Counted from the first letter of the stretch, positions 1 through 9,879 are shown. The stretch: 61,025 nucleotides of DNA from a marine gamma proteobacterium HTCC2080 (GCA_000169115.1 AAVV01000016.1:1-61025), one strand, 5' to 3'. Made by a program: numbers and translations. Notes: a model not told the origin generated them from the sequence alone.

Positions 1-520
<520 letters not shown>

Positions 521-522
521 TA

Positions 523-2358
523 ATGGTGGTTTGGCGTGTGATTCGAGGTTTTTTTAAGGGTCTTTGGCGAGGCCTATCGATTTTCAATAAAGCCATTATG
601 ACGCTGGTTCCCCTCGTGGTGACGCTATACCTAGTGGTGGTGGTTGCGGTGGCTTTTAATCAGGTCGCACCTGAACCCGTTCCAGAGCGTGCCGCGCTAT
701 TAATTAATCCTAATGGTGTGTTGGTCGAGAACCCCTCGCCCCTCGAGCCCCTCGAGGCGTTAATGCAGGATGGAGGGGGTGAAGTTCTTGTTTTTAGAGT
801 CAAAAAGGCAATAAAAGAAGCCGCTGCGGATGATCGCATAACTGCCTTGATTCTGGACTTAGAAGCGTTAAACGGGCCCTCAATCAGTCATGTTCAAGAG
901 CTGAAGGCCGCTATCGAGATTTTTAAATCCGCTGGAAAACCCGTGATAGCGACGGGTGACTACTACTCTCAATCACAGTATTTGCTAGCGTCTCAGGCTA
1001 CTCAGGTGCTGTTACACCCTGAGGGGGGTATAGAGGTTTCAGGGTTTGCGGTGTACCGAAATTATGTCCGTAAATTGCTAGATAATGTGTATCTGACAAT
1101 GAATGTGTTCCGTGTAGGTGAGAGTAAGTCAGCGGTTGAGCCTTATCTTCGCGACGATATGTCTGGCCTTGAGCGAGAGGTCGTTGGTCAATGGTTGGGT
1201 GATGTCTGGCGCTCTTACACGCAGTTAGTGGAAGCTCCAAGGCAGATGGATGCTGGGTTCGTCGATCAATTTATCAATGAGTTTCCAGATCGGCTGGAGA
1301 TATCGGGCGGAGACGCTGCTGCGTTGATGCTGGAAGCTGGGTTCGTCGATGAGCTGGTGACCCATAGTCAACGAGACGAAATGCTTGCAGATTGGGTGGG
1401 TGCAACCGACGAAGATGGCGATTGGATTTCAGTTTCGGTCGCTGACTATTTGGCTGCCCGGGAGGCTGAAAAAGAAATCGAGGAGACTAAGCCGCGCATT
1501 GCCGTTATTCCAATCGAAGGCGAATTGATTCCTGGAGAGAGCGGTCGCGGTTTTGCAGGCTCCGACACCGTGGTGTCACAACTGGAGCGTGCCCTTGAGC
1601 AGCCTGATTTGAGGGCTGTTGTGCTGCGTATTAACTCTCCTGGTGGCAGTGTCTTTGCGTCCGAGGTTATTCGTCAGAAAATCCTCGAAATAAAAGCCGC
1701 AGACCTGCCGGTTGTCGCTTCAATGGGCGCCGTTGCAGCGTCCGGTGGTTATTACATTGCAGCCGATGCTGACGAGATTTTGGCGCAGCCAAGCACCATT
1801 ACAGGCAGTATCGGCGTGTTTGCGGCGTTTCCCACGGTGGAAAAGCTTTATCAATGGGCGGGAGTTACTTCCGACGGTGTGAGTACCTCTAGCCTGGCAA
1901 CAGCGGCTAGGGTAGACACCGGGGTGAGTGACACTGGGCGTCGCATTATTAACAGCATGATAAGTAAGGTTTATGACGACTTCGTGACTCTAGTTGCTTT
2001 AGGCAGGGGTAAAACCTGGGAAGAGATTAATTCGGTAGCCGGGGGCCGAGTTTGGAGTGGGGAGGATGCTCTGTCCGTTGGCTTGGTCGATAATTTAGGT
2101 GGCCTTCAAGCTGCTCTGGATTCGGCTGCGGGCCTCGCTGAAATTGAAGACTTCGATACGTTTTACATCGGCACACCGATAAGCCCCGAGCAGCGATTTT
2201 TTGAACAGATCGGTAAAGAGTTGGGGCAGGTAAAGCTCCCGGGAGGGTCAGTGCTTGATCGCCTCTCGCAACAATTAGCGCCCTTTATCCGACTGTCAGA
2301 CAGCCTGCAAGATCCTGCCAACATGTACCTGCGCTGTCTTGAATGTGGTGGGTTCTGA
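523..2358 (+). CDS. sppA: Signal peptide peptidase SppA, 67 kDa type
   Basis: The 611-residue protein is the long, double-domain form of the S49 peptidases, which digest cleaved signal peptides in the inner membrane from the periplasmic side. An N-terminal anchor spans about residues 24-46. The N-terminal half carries the general base lysine in GESKSAVEP (K202). The C-terminal half carries the nucleophile serine in MGAVAASGGYYIA (S407). This split of the Lys/Ser dyad between halves is the known arrangement of E. coli SppA. NSPGGSVFAS around residue 371 is the oxyanion-side loop. The stop TGA overlaps the ATG of the following Nudix gene (TGATG). Confidence 0.93.
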   Translation: MVVWRVIRGFFKGLWRGLSIFNKAIMTLVPLVVTLYLVVVVAVAFNQVAPEPVPERAALLINPNGVLVENPSPLEPLEALMQDGGGEVLVFRVKKAIKEAAADDRITALILDLEALNGPSISHVQELKAAIEIFKSAGKPVIATGDYYSQSQYLLASQATQVLLHPEGGIEVSGFAVYRNYVRKLLDNVYLTMNVFRVGESKSAVEPYLRDDMSGLEREVVGQWLGDVWRSYTQLVEAPRQMDAGFVDQFINEFPDRLEISGGDAAALMLEAGFVDELVTHSQRDEMLADWVGATDEDGDWISVSVADYLAAREAEKEIEETKPRIAVIPIEGELIPGESGRGFAGSDTVVSQLERALEQPDLRAVVLRINSPGGSVFASEVIRQKILEIKAADLPVVASMGAVAASGGYYIAADADEILAQPSTITGSIGVFAAFPTVEKLYQWAGVTSDGVSTSSLATAARVDTGVSDTGRRIINSMISKVYDDFVTLVALGRGKTWEEINSVAGGRVWSGEDALSVGLVDNLGGLQAALDSAAGLAEIEDFDTFYIGTPISPEQRFFEQIGKELGQVKLPGGSVLDRLSQQLAPFIRLSDSLQDPANMYLRCLECGGF

Positions 2359-3065
2359 TGTTTGAGAAGGTCGATTTGGAACGTCAGTCCACGCCCGCAC
2401 GATCGGCAGCTACGCTGATTGTTACTCGAGATGGAACTGAAGGGTTGGAGGTGTTGCTATTGCGTCGAAACCCGGCGCTTAAGGTAATGGCCGGCGCTTG
2501 GGTTTTTCCCGGTGGTAAGGTCGATGCTGATGACGCCGGAATGGACGCACTTTCCCAAGCTAACAGTGCCGCGATACGTGAGCTGCGTGAGGAGACTGGG
2601 CTTGAGGTCGGGCCCGAACCTATTTTGCATTTTTCACGATGGTTGACCCCCGAAGTAGTCAAACATCGATTCGATACATACTTTTTTCTGGCGCCACAAA
2701 GCGATGAGACCTCAGTGGTGGTCGATGGTAGTGAAATCGTTGAGTATCGTTGGGTGAAGCCCGATATTGCTATCGCAGAACAGGCGGCAGGAATGTTGAA
2801 AGTGCCTCCTCCAACCTTGGTCTCGCTGACAGATGTGGCTGAGCACGATTGCCTCAGGGACCTCGTTCAGGCGGTTCGGCGTCGACAGCCACCCTATTTT
2901 TTCCCAAGGATTCTTGAGGACGGAGAAGATCATGTTTTTTTATATCCAGGGGATTCTGGCTACGACACCGCTGATGTTAGCCAATCGGAGACCTGTCACC
3001 GCACGACGATGCATGAAGGGGTATTCAGCTACCGACGTGATTTTCCCTGGCCTGATCGTCAGTAG
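2358..3065 (+). CDS. Nudix hydrolase, NUDT19-like
   Basis: The 235-residue protein has a Nudix fold. The opening GAWVFPGGKVDADD is followed, after a roughly 17-residue insertion, by the metal-binding RELREETG helix. The insertion inside the Nudix box is typical of the NUDT19/RP2p-type subgroup, whose characterised members hydrolyse CoA or related nucleotide diphosphates; the substrate here is unproven. The start at 2358 was chosen because it overlaps the sppA stop, although an in-frame ATG lies five codons upstream. The gene is translationally coupled to sppA. About 200 bp without a visible gene separate it from the convergent DUF3806 gene. Confidence 0.8.
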   Translation: MFEKVDLERQSTPARSAATLIVTRDGTEGLEVLLLRRNPALKVMAGAWVFPGGKVDADDAGMDALSQANSAAIRELREETGLEVGPEPILHFSRWLTPEVVKHRFDTYFFLAPQSDETSVVVDGSEIVEYRWVKPDIAIAEQAAGMLKVPPPTLVSLTDVAEHDCLRDLVQAVRRRQPPYFFPRILEDGEDHVFLYPGDSGYDTADVSQSETCHRTTMHEGVFSYRRDFPWPDRQ

Positions 3066-3262
3066 CTGACTTGGTCTGCAGTTTCCTTGCCAGCGCCACA
3101 CTGAGTGTTGCTAGCAAGCTGCGAAGTTTAGGCGGTCAAGCGGTGGGTGTTTTAGGGCTGATGGGTTCGCGGGATTAGAGACGGCTTGGCGCAATCAAGG
3201 TCTCAGCCGCAGGAGATACGCGCTTCGGCAACTTTCATGCGGGGGATGCTAAATCTTATGGG

Positions 3263-3832
3263 CTAACGCCAATTGGCCCCGGGCAATTTTGCACGTGTTG
3301 TGGCGACATTGGTGTCAAAAATATCTGTAACAGCACGTTGATGACCTACCGCCCAGCGCCGGGATATCATGGTGATTGGAAATAGAAATACCTCACTAGC
3401 GCCATACTGCAGTGCCCTTGATCGTCCGGCGGGATCACGGTAAACGACCCAATTCATGTTAAGCTCTGTCGCGAACAGATCACCCAACACAACGCCAAGA
3501 GCTTGAAGTTGCAAGGTGTCATCGGGGGCTATTAAGCCCAACTCGAGAATACGCTGCAGTGTGGCAAGGTCACGCTCCGGAACGCCCGTTAATTGTTGGC
3601 CCAATTGGTTAGCTAGGGTTTCGACTTTTGTACGCTGGGCAGCCATGAATTGCTGGTCAATGGGGCTCAGGGTTTCAATGCGTCGATCGGTGGTGTTGGG
3701 CGAAACAATAGAGTTCTGCGCCCAAGTTGGAGTTCCAGTAGTGATCAACAAAATCAGCAACAACAGAGGCAGAATAATTTGCCTCCATTTAAGTTGTATA
3801 GAAACTCTCGAAGTGGATAATTGCGCAGCCAT
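3263..3832 (-). CDS. Exported DUF3806 protein
   Basis: The 189-residue protein has an N-terminal signal sequence: a hydrophobic run at about residues 19-33, followed by a TWAQ cleavage region near residue 39. The mature part contains LGVVLGDLFATELNMNWVVY and then DPAGRSRAL, the conserved region of DUF3806 proteins, whose function is unknown. The gene is transcribed away from dapA. Only 42 bp separate the two starts, so their promoters must overlap or lie inside the genes. Confidence 0.6.
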   Translation of the reverse strand: MAAQLSTSRVSIQLKWRQIILPLLLLILLITTGTPTWAQNSIVSPNTTDRRIETLSPIDQQFMAAQRTKVETLANQLGQQLTGVPERDLATLQRILELGLIAPDDTLQLQALGVVLGDLFATELNMNWVVYRDPAGRSRALQYGASEVFLFPITMISRRWAVGHQRAVTDIFDTNVATTRAKLPGANWR

Positions 3833-3874
3833 GATTAAAGTAAATTACTCGATAACGCCCTTGGATGAATCGCT

Positions 3875-4747
3875 ATGATAACCGGAAGTATCGTTGCGCT
3901 GGTAACACCCATGCTATCTGATGGTGCGGTCGATAAAGAAGGCCTTGCGACACTGATCGAATACCATATTCAGTCTGGTACTGCTGCTTTAGGCATGGCC
4001 GGAACTACGGGTGAAAGCGCAACCCTGACAATGTCTGAGCATATCGATGTGATTCAGTTTGCGGTGGAGCAAGCTGCAGGCAGAATCCCCGTGGTTGCGG
4101 GAACGGGCTCAAACTCTACCCACGAGGCTATCGAGTTAACAGTGGCGGCTGCGGCTGTGGGGGCAGAGTACTCATTACTGGTGACCCCTTACTACAACAA
4201 GCCGCCTCAAGAGGGTCTTTATCGGCACTTTTGCAAGGTCGCTGCAGCCGTCAACATTCCTATTATCTTATACAACGTGCCGTCGAGAACAGGTACCGAC
4301 TTAAGCAATGAGACCGTGCTCAGACTCAGCGAGGTGGGCAATATTGCGGGACTCAAAGATGCTACTGGCGACGTGCAGCGCGGGGGTGCCTTAATCGCAA
4401 AGCTACCCGATACCTTTTCGGTGTATTCCGGCGATGACGCCACAGCGTTTGATTTAATGTCCCTGGGCGGGCGTGGAAATGTATCAGTTACCGCTAACAT
4501 TGCTGCGACTCAAGTAGCAGAGGTTTGCCGTTTGGCTATCGCGGGTGATATTGAGGGTGCGGGTAAAATTAATGCCGAGCTCAACGCACTCAATAATGCG
4601 CTTTTTATTGAACCAAACCCCATTCCGATTAAATGGGCCATGTTAGAGTTGGGTATGATAAAAGACGGCATAAGATTGCCTCTAGTGGCATTGTCATCAA
4701 AGCACCAAGAAACAGTTTTGAACGCTATTCGGCAGGCGGGGTTATAA
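3875..4747 (+). CDS. dapA: 4-hydroxy-tetrahydrodipicolinate synthase
   Basis: DapA condenses pyruvate with aspartate semialdehyde in the first committed step of lysine and diaminopimelate synthesis. The 290-residue barrel has the Schiff-base lysine in GLKDATGD (K161), the YNVPSRTG segment with Y133 and R138, T44/T45 in AGTTGES, and Y107 in VTPYYNKP. These positions equal the E. coli numbering. The start is preceded by GGATGA. bamC starts two bases after the stop. The dapA-bamC-MBL order is known from Pseudomonas, where purC follows; purC is not here. Confidence 0.97.
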   Translation: MITGSIVALVTPMLSDGAVDKEGLATLIEYHIQSGTAALGMAGTTGESATLTMSEHIDVIQFAVEQAAGRIPVVAGTGSNSTHEAIELTVAAAAVGAEYSLLVTPYYNKPPQEGLYRHFCKVAAAVNIPIILYNVPSRTGTDLSNETVLRLSEVGNIAGLKDATGDVQRGGALIAKLPDTFSVYSGDDATAFDLMSLGGRGNVSVTANIAATQVAEVCRLAIAGDIEGAGKINAELNALNNALFIEPNPIPIKWAMLELGMIKDGIRLPLVALSSKHQETVLNAIRQAGL

Positions 4748-4749
4748 CG

Positions 4750-5784
4750 ATGAAAAGGTATGGCTTTGTTCTTGCGCTCTTCGCTTTGCTGCTTCAGGGT
4801 TGTAGTTGGATTTATGGTGAAGATGGTTTGTTTCCCGATAACACAGACCGTTATCAGGACGCCCCCGAGTTGGCGGTAATATCAGTTCCTCAAAAGGCTT
4901 CAGTGGAAGTGCTTGATCCCACTTATCCAATTCCCGACGTCAAACAGAGCTTCCTCTTGGAGAGTGAGTTTGAGGTTCCTAGGCCTACGCCGCTCACCGG
5001 TTCTAATCAATATGAAACGGTTCGGATTCAGCGTCTAGCTGAGGAAAGTTGGGCACTTGTCGCTGTGGCGCCCGGCCAGCTTTGGCCGCAGGTTCGGGGT
5101 TTTTTGACCACTTCGGGCATCGCAGTAGCGTCCTCTGACGCTGAATCCGGGTTGATTGACACACAGTTTGTCACCCTGCAAGACCGAGCGTTACCCACAA
5201 GATTCCGTTTCAGGGTAGACACTGGTGTACAGCGTAATACCTCGGAGTTACACGTGTTGCAGCAGAATCAATCGAGCACTGATTTAGCTTGGCCTGGTGT
5301 ATCTGACGATCTTGAGCTTGAGGCTGACATGCTACGTAACATCGCACAATTTATTGCCAATAGCGCCGATGCGGCGCCGGTTTCAATGATGGCTGATCGG
5401 GCGATGGGTGACGAAGGACGCGTCACTATGGAAGACAGTGAAACAGAGGCTCGGTTAATACTGCGCCTGCCCTTCAACCGCGCTTGGGCTTCGATGAACA
5501 AGGCATTACCCGAAGCTGGTTTTGCCATCGACGACAAAGACCGAACTGAAGGTGTGTTTTATTTAACATTCATAGGGCCTCAAGAGGAAGACGAGAGCGG
5601 CTGGTTTGATTGGATGTGGGGTGGTGAAGATGCCCATCCCCTTGCCAATCGAAAGTTTTTGGTCAAGGTCGCTTCCGTGGAAGAGTCACGTATGGTGATT
5701 TCCCTGTTGGGGGAGGGCGGTGGCGCGATTGATCGTAGAGATCAACAGGCCCTTCTCACGCTAATAAAAGGCACTATTAACTGA
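4750..5784 (+). CDS. bamC: Outer membrane assembly lipoprotein BamC
   Basis: The 344-residue protein has a lipoprotein signal peptide with lipobox LLQGC (Cys18). It is followed by an unstructured segment (SWIYGEDGLFPDNTDRYQDA) like the BamC N-terminus that binds BamD. Two helix-grip domains follow, at about residues 75-190 and 215-340. BamC is an accessory lipoprotein of the Bam beta-barrel insertion complex; the core subunit bamA lies at 25.9 kb. The start at 4750 gives a proper lipoprotein signal, and longer in-frame starts inside dapA do not. The stop overlaps the start of the next gene (TGATG). Confidence 0.9.
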   Translation: MKRYGFVLALFALLLQGCSWIYGEDGLFPDNTDRYQDAPELAVISVPQKASVEVLDPTYPIPDVKQSFLLESEFEVPRPTPLTGSNQYETVRIQRLAEESWALVAVAPGQLWPQVRGFLTTSGIAVASSDAESGLIDTQFVTLQDRALPTRFRFRVDTGVQRNTSELHVLQQNQSSTDLAWPGVSDDLELEADMLRNIAQFIANSADAAPVSMMADRAMGDEGRVTMEDSETEARLILRLPFNRAWASMNKALPEAGFAIDDKDRTEGVFYLTFIGPQEEDESGWFDWMWGGEDAHPLANRKFLVKVASVEESRMVISLLGEGGGAIDRRDQQALLTLIKGTIN

Positions 5785-6584
5785 TGCGATTCGCGTCCCT
5801 GGGCAGTGGTAGCCAGGGCAATGGAACCCTGGTGAGCGATGGAGAGACGCTCGTCTTGGTGGACTGTGGCTTCCCCCGTAGGGAGACCGAACGCCGCCTA
5901 GAGCGACTAAATGTTGCCGCCGAAGATATCGACGCGATCATTGTGACCCATGAGCATGGCGATCACAGTGGAGGGGTGGCAAGCTTTTCACGGCACTACA
6001 AAACCCCCGTTTATTTAACCCATGGTACGGCAAATAGTGGTCGTCTATCGGGAGTCTTTCAGCAGGTTCTGATTAATGCCGGGGATGATTTTACGATAGG
6101 CTCGGTTCATGCGCTGGCGGTGCCTGTGCCTCACGACGCCCGTGAGCCAGTGCAGTTTAAGTTGGAAGCATCGGGTAATACCTTAGGTCTTCTCACCGAT
6201 TTGGGCAGTATTACCCCCCATCTCGTCGAGGCATTTTCTGGCTGTGATGCACTGCTACTGGAGTTCAATCACGACCTCGAATTGCTGATGCAAGGCGCAT
6301 ACCCAGCTTCGCTTAAGCGCCGTGTCGCAGGGGACTTTGGCCATTTAAACAACACTCAGGCGGGTGAGCTGTTGCAAAGGCTCGACAATCGCCGATTGAA
6401 AGTTTTAGTGGCGGGGCATTTAAGCCTCAAAAACAACAGTAAAGAGCATGCGCTGGCGGCACTTGCCGCCGCTGCTGACCACCATCAAGCTGCAGTTCAT
6501 CTCGCCACTCAAGATTCTGGATTCGATTGGTTGTCAGTATCGGGTGACGAGGAGTTCTCGATGGCCGACGCAGTTAGTGCCTGA
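5784..6584 (+). CDS. MBL-fold metallohydrolase (YycJ/WalJ-like)
   Basis: The 266-residue protein has the metallo-beta-lactamase signature THEHGDH at residues 55-61, preceded by the LVDCGFP strand-turn and followed by a GDFGHLNN histidine region and an AGHLSLKNNS segment. This pattern fits the small YycJ/WalJ-type group, thought to be nucleases or phosphodiesterases; the substrate is not shown. The start overlaps the bamC stop. The gene converges with the acyltransferase gene and their 3' ends overlap by 76 bp, so the C-terminal codons of both are encoded on opposite strands of the same DNA. Confidence 0.85.
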   Translation: MRFASLGSGSQGNGTLVSDGETLVLVDCGFPRRETERRLERLNVAAEDIDAIIVTHEHGDHSGGVASFSRHYKTPVYLTHGTANSGRLSGVFQQVLINAGDDFTIGSVHALAVPVPHDAREPVQFKLEASGNTLGLLTDLGSITPHLVEAFSGCDALLLEFNHDLELLMQGAYPASLKRRVAGDFGHLNNTQAGELLQRLDNRRLKVLVAGHLSLKNNSKEHALAALAAAADHHQAAVHLATQDSGFDWLSVSGDEEFSMADAVSA

Positions 6585-7423
6585 TGCTTCCAGCGGCGAT
6601 TACTCCATAACCAATCGTCGGGGCAGGCACGGATGGCAGCTTCGGTGAGCTCGGCATAGCGCTCAAGTATCCAGGACTCCTCTACAGAAGCTGGGTCTCG
6701 GGTGATTTCCACCAGCTCAATCTCAAAATAACCGCGCTGCTTGCGCCGGCAGCGGGCAAAAGCTACGGGAAAACCGGTAGCACGGGCCAGGGTTGCTGCG
6801 CCTGAGAAGAAGGCCGTGTCTCGATTGAGAAACGTTGTGACATGAACCCGTTCTCGTAATCCAGGTGACTGATCGGCGAGCATGTAAATCAAGCGGGGTG
6901 TTCGCCGCTGTCGAATAATATTCCGCGCGGTGTCACGCATTTCTATCGCGGAAGCACCAAACCGTTGACGAGCTTTAAGGCTGAATTCGTCAGCGGCTTC
7001 ACTGTGCAGCCGTTTATAAACAAAGGCCATCGGCATCTCATACAGCGCCGCAGCCCGGTGCAACATCCACTCCCAATTGCCCTGATGCGCAAGCATTACA
7101 AAGACTGACTGTTGTCCCTGCTGACTCAAATCGAGGAGTAAGTCGGGGTTGACGACGTTTAAACGCTGCTCAAAAAAAGTGAGTGGTTGCTGTGATCCGG
7201 CGATTATTTCAATGGCGGTATCACATAGGTTTTGGTAGAAATTGCTGCGAGTGGCTTTGAGTTTGGCGGGAGACCAATCGGGAAAAGCCTGAGCGAGGTT
7301 TTGTTCTACGTCTTTACGGCGATAGCGAAATACATGTTGGAGTAGCCAGGCTCCGCCTGTGGATAAGGCATAGAGCCATGTCATCGGTAGCCGCGCTAGG
7401 ATTTTGTAGAGTGTTTTAGTCAT
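6509..7423 (-). CDS. Lipid A biosynthesis acyltransferase, LpxL/HtrB family
   Basis: The 304-residue protein has an N-terminal hydrophobic anchor and the acyltransferase motif HQGNWE (H113, E118), followed by an arginine-rich acceptor region and a CPDDWLWSNRRWK C-terminus typical of the family. Members add secondary acyl chains to lipid A at the inner membrane. The LpxL-type or LpxM-type specificity cannot be decided here. The last 25 residues are polar and lie in the overlap with the convergent MBL gene. The upstream LRR lipoprotein gene overlaps its start by 8 bp. Confidence 0.88.
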   Translation of the reverse strand: MTKTLYKILARLPMTWLYALSTGGAWLLQHVFRYRRKDVEQNLAQAFPDWSPAKLKATRSNFYQNLCDTAIEIIAGSQQPLTFFEQRLNVVNPDLLLDLSQQGQQSVFVMLAHQGNWEWMLHRAAALYEMPMAFVYKRLHSEAADEFSLKARQRFGASAIEMRDTARNIIRQRRTPRLIYMLADQSPGLRERVHVTTFLNRDTAFFSGAATLARATGFPVAFARCRRKQRGYFEIELVEITRDPASVEESWILERYAELTEAAIRACPDDWLWSNRRWKHQALTASAIENSSSPDTDNQSNPES

Positions 7424-7922
7424 CTTGTTTCTCGGAAGCTGTTCGGCAGTGCTCTGGAACTGTCAAGATAGCTACGCTATTGAGTAAACCTGCTTTGGGA
7501 CACTGCAGCTTTGCGTTACCCGCCAAATCGAGCTGAGAAAGTTTGCTTAGCCTGGCCAGTGGCACAGGGTCGACGATGTCATTGTTATCCAGCCAAAGGG
7601 ATTCAATGCCCATCAGCTGCCCCAACTCGACGAGGTTGCGTATGCGATTATCAGAAAATTTTAGCTGGGTAAGACCTGCAAACTGACCTAGCCCGCTCAG
7701 CGAGGTAATGCCGGCGTTGCTACAGTTTAAAGTCTTCAACTGGAGAGGTGCTGAAATGTTTTCATCGGCAATACGTTGTTCGATACAGCGTTGCAACGCC
7801 TCGTCAGAGACTTCAAAATCGGTAAATAGCCGAGTGGGGCCATAGACCTGACGGTCATTCAAAGTGACGTCATAATTCTGGCAGGCGGTGAGTAGTAAGC
7901 AAAGTACGCAAATGCGGTACAT
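7416..7922 (-). CDS. Leucine-rich-repeat lipoprotein
   Basis: The 168-residue protein starts with a short lipoprotein signal with lipobox LLTAC (Cys14). After a spacer, a run of leucine-rich repeats follows: LKTLNCSNAGITSLSGL, LTQLKFSDNRIRNLVEL, IESLWLDNNDIVDPVPL, LSKLSQLDLAGN. These repeats usually form a binding surface, and the partner is unknown. The gene ends 8 bp inside the acyltransferase gene, so the two are coupled and may both act on the envelope. The C-terminus has two cysteines in CPKAGLLNS and PEHCRTA. Confidence 0.75.
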   Translation of the reverse strand: MYRICVLCLLLTACQNYDVTLNDRQVYGPTRLFTDFEVSDEALQRCIEQRIADENISAPLQLKTLNCSNAGITSLSGLGQFAGLTQLKFSDNRIRNLVELGQLMGIESLWLDNNDIVDPVPLARLSKLSQLDLAGNAKLQCPKAGLLNSVAILTVPEHCRTASEKQDD

Positions 7923-7981
7923 GGGCGACTCCTGAGTGTGACCACGTATAATGCCAAGAACGAGAGTCGTGAGACACAGTT

Positions 7982-9094
7982 ATGGTCGATAAATCTGGTC
8001 AATTGCGCAGACGTCAGGGTGAGTCAGGGTCCCATAGGGCTAGAATCCTGCAACAACTGGAGCAATCGCTGCGTAAGCACTGGCGTCTCGGCCAAAATAT
8101 GGTGTTGTGCTGGGCTCCGGATCCTAAGGGTTTACTGACATTAATGGTCCCCCACTACTTTTTGGGCAACCTGACAGCGGGGGATCGTAGCGGCGATCTA
8201 GCCGAAAAAGAGCAGTTTGTGAGTGCGGTAATCGGTGGCTCCTGTTTAAAGACGCACGAAGAAATTTTTAGTATTGCCCAGCGACTTGGTGTATCCACAA
8301 GTTTTATCAAACTTGATGGCGTCTTGGGGGAAGATCCGGATATGCTCGCCGCCGCCGACGCGATTATTTCCAGTTATGGAATTAGCTACGTCGGCTCCCG
8401 CGCGGTGCTGCTCTTTGATATCGCAGAATTTTCTCTTTACACCCCCTTTGAACAGGCGAGCCAACTCAATTCTTTGTCCTATTCAATGAATTCAGCCTAT
8501 AACAAGCTGCAGCGTCAGGGAGTCGATGTAAACTTTGCCAGGACGACGACGGGGGACGGTTACTATGTCTGGAATCGCGATCAAGGCGCTTATCCCGATC
8601 TCGATATGTTGTCCTTTTTACTGCTGATATTAATCGACAACGCGGTGGCTAGGGGTCAAGCGTCGGGAAATACTGTTCCTGTGATTCGGTCGGCGTTTCA
8701 TATTGGGAGCCACTACGAGTTGTTTCAGGCTGAAGGGGTCAATCCTTCTGTTTTGAGCTACATCGTTGGGGATGTGACTATTGTCCTAGCCCGCATGCTC
8801 GAGTCTGCGGAGGCGGGGCAAATCATCCTTGGTGATTTTCAGGCGAACTTACCTGATCGTGAAGGCACTTTTGGCGCGCAGGAATTTGTAACTCAGGCCA
8901 TCAATGAATTGAGGGAGCTCGACAAACTGCGCATAGCCGGCCAGCCCATGAAAGAAATTCGCGTTTTGACGCCCCGGCAGGGTTCTCTGGAAAACTTATC
9001 GATGGTTGATAAGCATGGCATGAGATTAGAGGCGGTGAATCTCGAGCTGGAAGTCGAGCTGGCTGATGAGCGGCTGAGGCTGGGAGCGCGTTAG
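7982..9094 (+). CDS. Class III nucleotidyl cyclase-like protein
   Basis: The 370-residue protein carries a domain resembling class III adenylate/guanylate cyclases at about residues 138-290. The two metal aspartates are present: LLFDIAEF (D146) and TTGDGYYV (D192). RSAFHIGSHYEL and YIVGDVTIVLARML align with the usual RVGIHTG and G-VN-A-R segments. The asparagine that positions ribose in active cyclases is replaced by I267, while the transition-state arginine is kept (R271). The residues before 138 were not recognised. No transmembrane segment is visible, so it is probably cytoplasmic. It may be an active cyclase, a nucleotide sensor or a degenerate copy. rsmJ follows two bases later. Confidence 0.6.
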   Translation: MVDKSGQLRRRQGESGSHRARILQQLEQSLRKHWRLGQNMVLCWAPDPKGLLTLMVPHYFLGNLTAGDRSGDLAEKEQFVSAVIGGSCLKTHEEIFSIAQRLGVSTSFIKLDGVLGEDPDMLAAADAIISSYGISYVGSRAVLLFDIAEFSLYTPFEQASQLNSLSYSMNSAYNKLQRQGVDVNFARTTTGDGYYVWNRDQGAYPDLDMLSFLLLILIDNAVARGQASGNTVPVIRSAFHIGSHYELFQAEGVNPSVLSYIVGDVTIVLARMLESAEAGQIILGDFQANLPDREGTFGAQEFVTQAINELRELDKLRIAGQPMKEIRVLTPRQGSLENLSMVDKHGMRLEAVNLELEVELADERLRLGAR

Positions 9095-9096
9095 CG

Positions 9097-9870
9097 ATGA
9101 GCTCGCTTCAAGCAACGTTAGGGGACTGCACAGTAGTGCCTGCGGTTGCAGGAGCGTGGCCTCTCGCGCAGCAGCTCGCTTTAAAGTTGAACTGTCCTAG
9201 TGTACGCCGTGCAGTTGATGCAAGCTCATCCGTGGTGCTTTTTGTGGATCATGATGATTTATGGCTGCAACAACAGGCCCTTGAGCAAGTCAGTCCGGTG
9301 CGTGTAGATTTCGCTTCGCCAGGACTGCAACATCGTCGTAGGAGTGGGCAAAATGAGTTGTTGGGGCGCGCAGTGGGGGTTAAAGGTGGCGAGCGACCAT
9401 CTGTCTTAGATGCGACAGCGGGACTGGGTCGTGATGCCTACGTGTTAGCCGACCTCGGTTGCGCGGTCACCTTAATCGAACGGTCAGACGTGCTAGCTTT
9501 AATGCTGCAACACGCGCTGGAAAGGGCGTCAATTAGCGCTATTTCATCGGTTCAATTAGCGGCTTCCAGAATGCGGCTGCAACTGGGAGACAGCCGAGAT
9601 TACAAACCCACGCAGGAAACTGTTATTTATTTGGATCCCATGTTTACTGATCGACGCAGTTCCGCAGCAGTTAAGAAAGATCTCAGTGTTTTGCAGGCGC
9701 TGCATGGCAACGTAGATAACGAGGATGAGCAGCTGCTAGCTTGGGCGACGGCGCAACCGGTACGCCGTGTTGTTGTAAAGCGTTCTATAAAATCACCGCC
9801 ACTTGATGGTCGAAAACCATCCCATACCATCAAAGGAAAAGCTGTGCGGTTTGATGTTTATGTACTCTAG
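9097..9870 (+). CDS. rsmJ: 16S rRNA (guanine-1516-N2)-methyltransferase
   Basis: The 257-residue protein has the RsmJ signature. A substrate-binding N-terminal part includes DFASPGLQHRRRSG. SAM motif I is DATAGLGRDA at residues 105-114. Acidic ERSDVL follows, and the catalytic-region motif YLDPMF comes near residue 180. RsmJ methylates G1516 of 16S rRNA in the small subunit. The C-terminal KPSHTIKGKAVRFDVY segment is typical of the family. The gene lies two bases after the cyclase-like gene, probably in one transcript. Confidence 0.92.
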   Translation: MSSLQATLGDCTVVPAVAGAWPLAQQLALKLNCPSVRRAVDASSSVVLFVDHDDLWLQQQALEQVSPVRVDFASPGLQHRRRSGQNELLGRAVGVKGGERPSVLDATAGLGRDAYVLADLGCAVTLIERSDVLALMLQHALERASISAISSVQLAASRMRLQLGDSRDYKPTQETVIYLDPMFTDRRSSAAVKKDLSVLQALHGNVDNEDEQLLAWATAQPVRRVVVKRSIKSPPLDGRKPSHTIKGKAVRFDVYVL

Positions 9871-9879
9871 GGGAAAGTT

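Noticed and set aside
5784-6584. purC expected after the MBL-fold gene, and accA expected after dnaE
   Set aside because: Neither is in the window; this is a gene order difference and not a broken gene.
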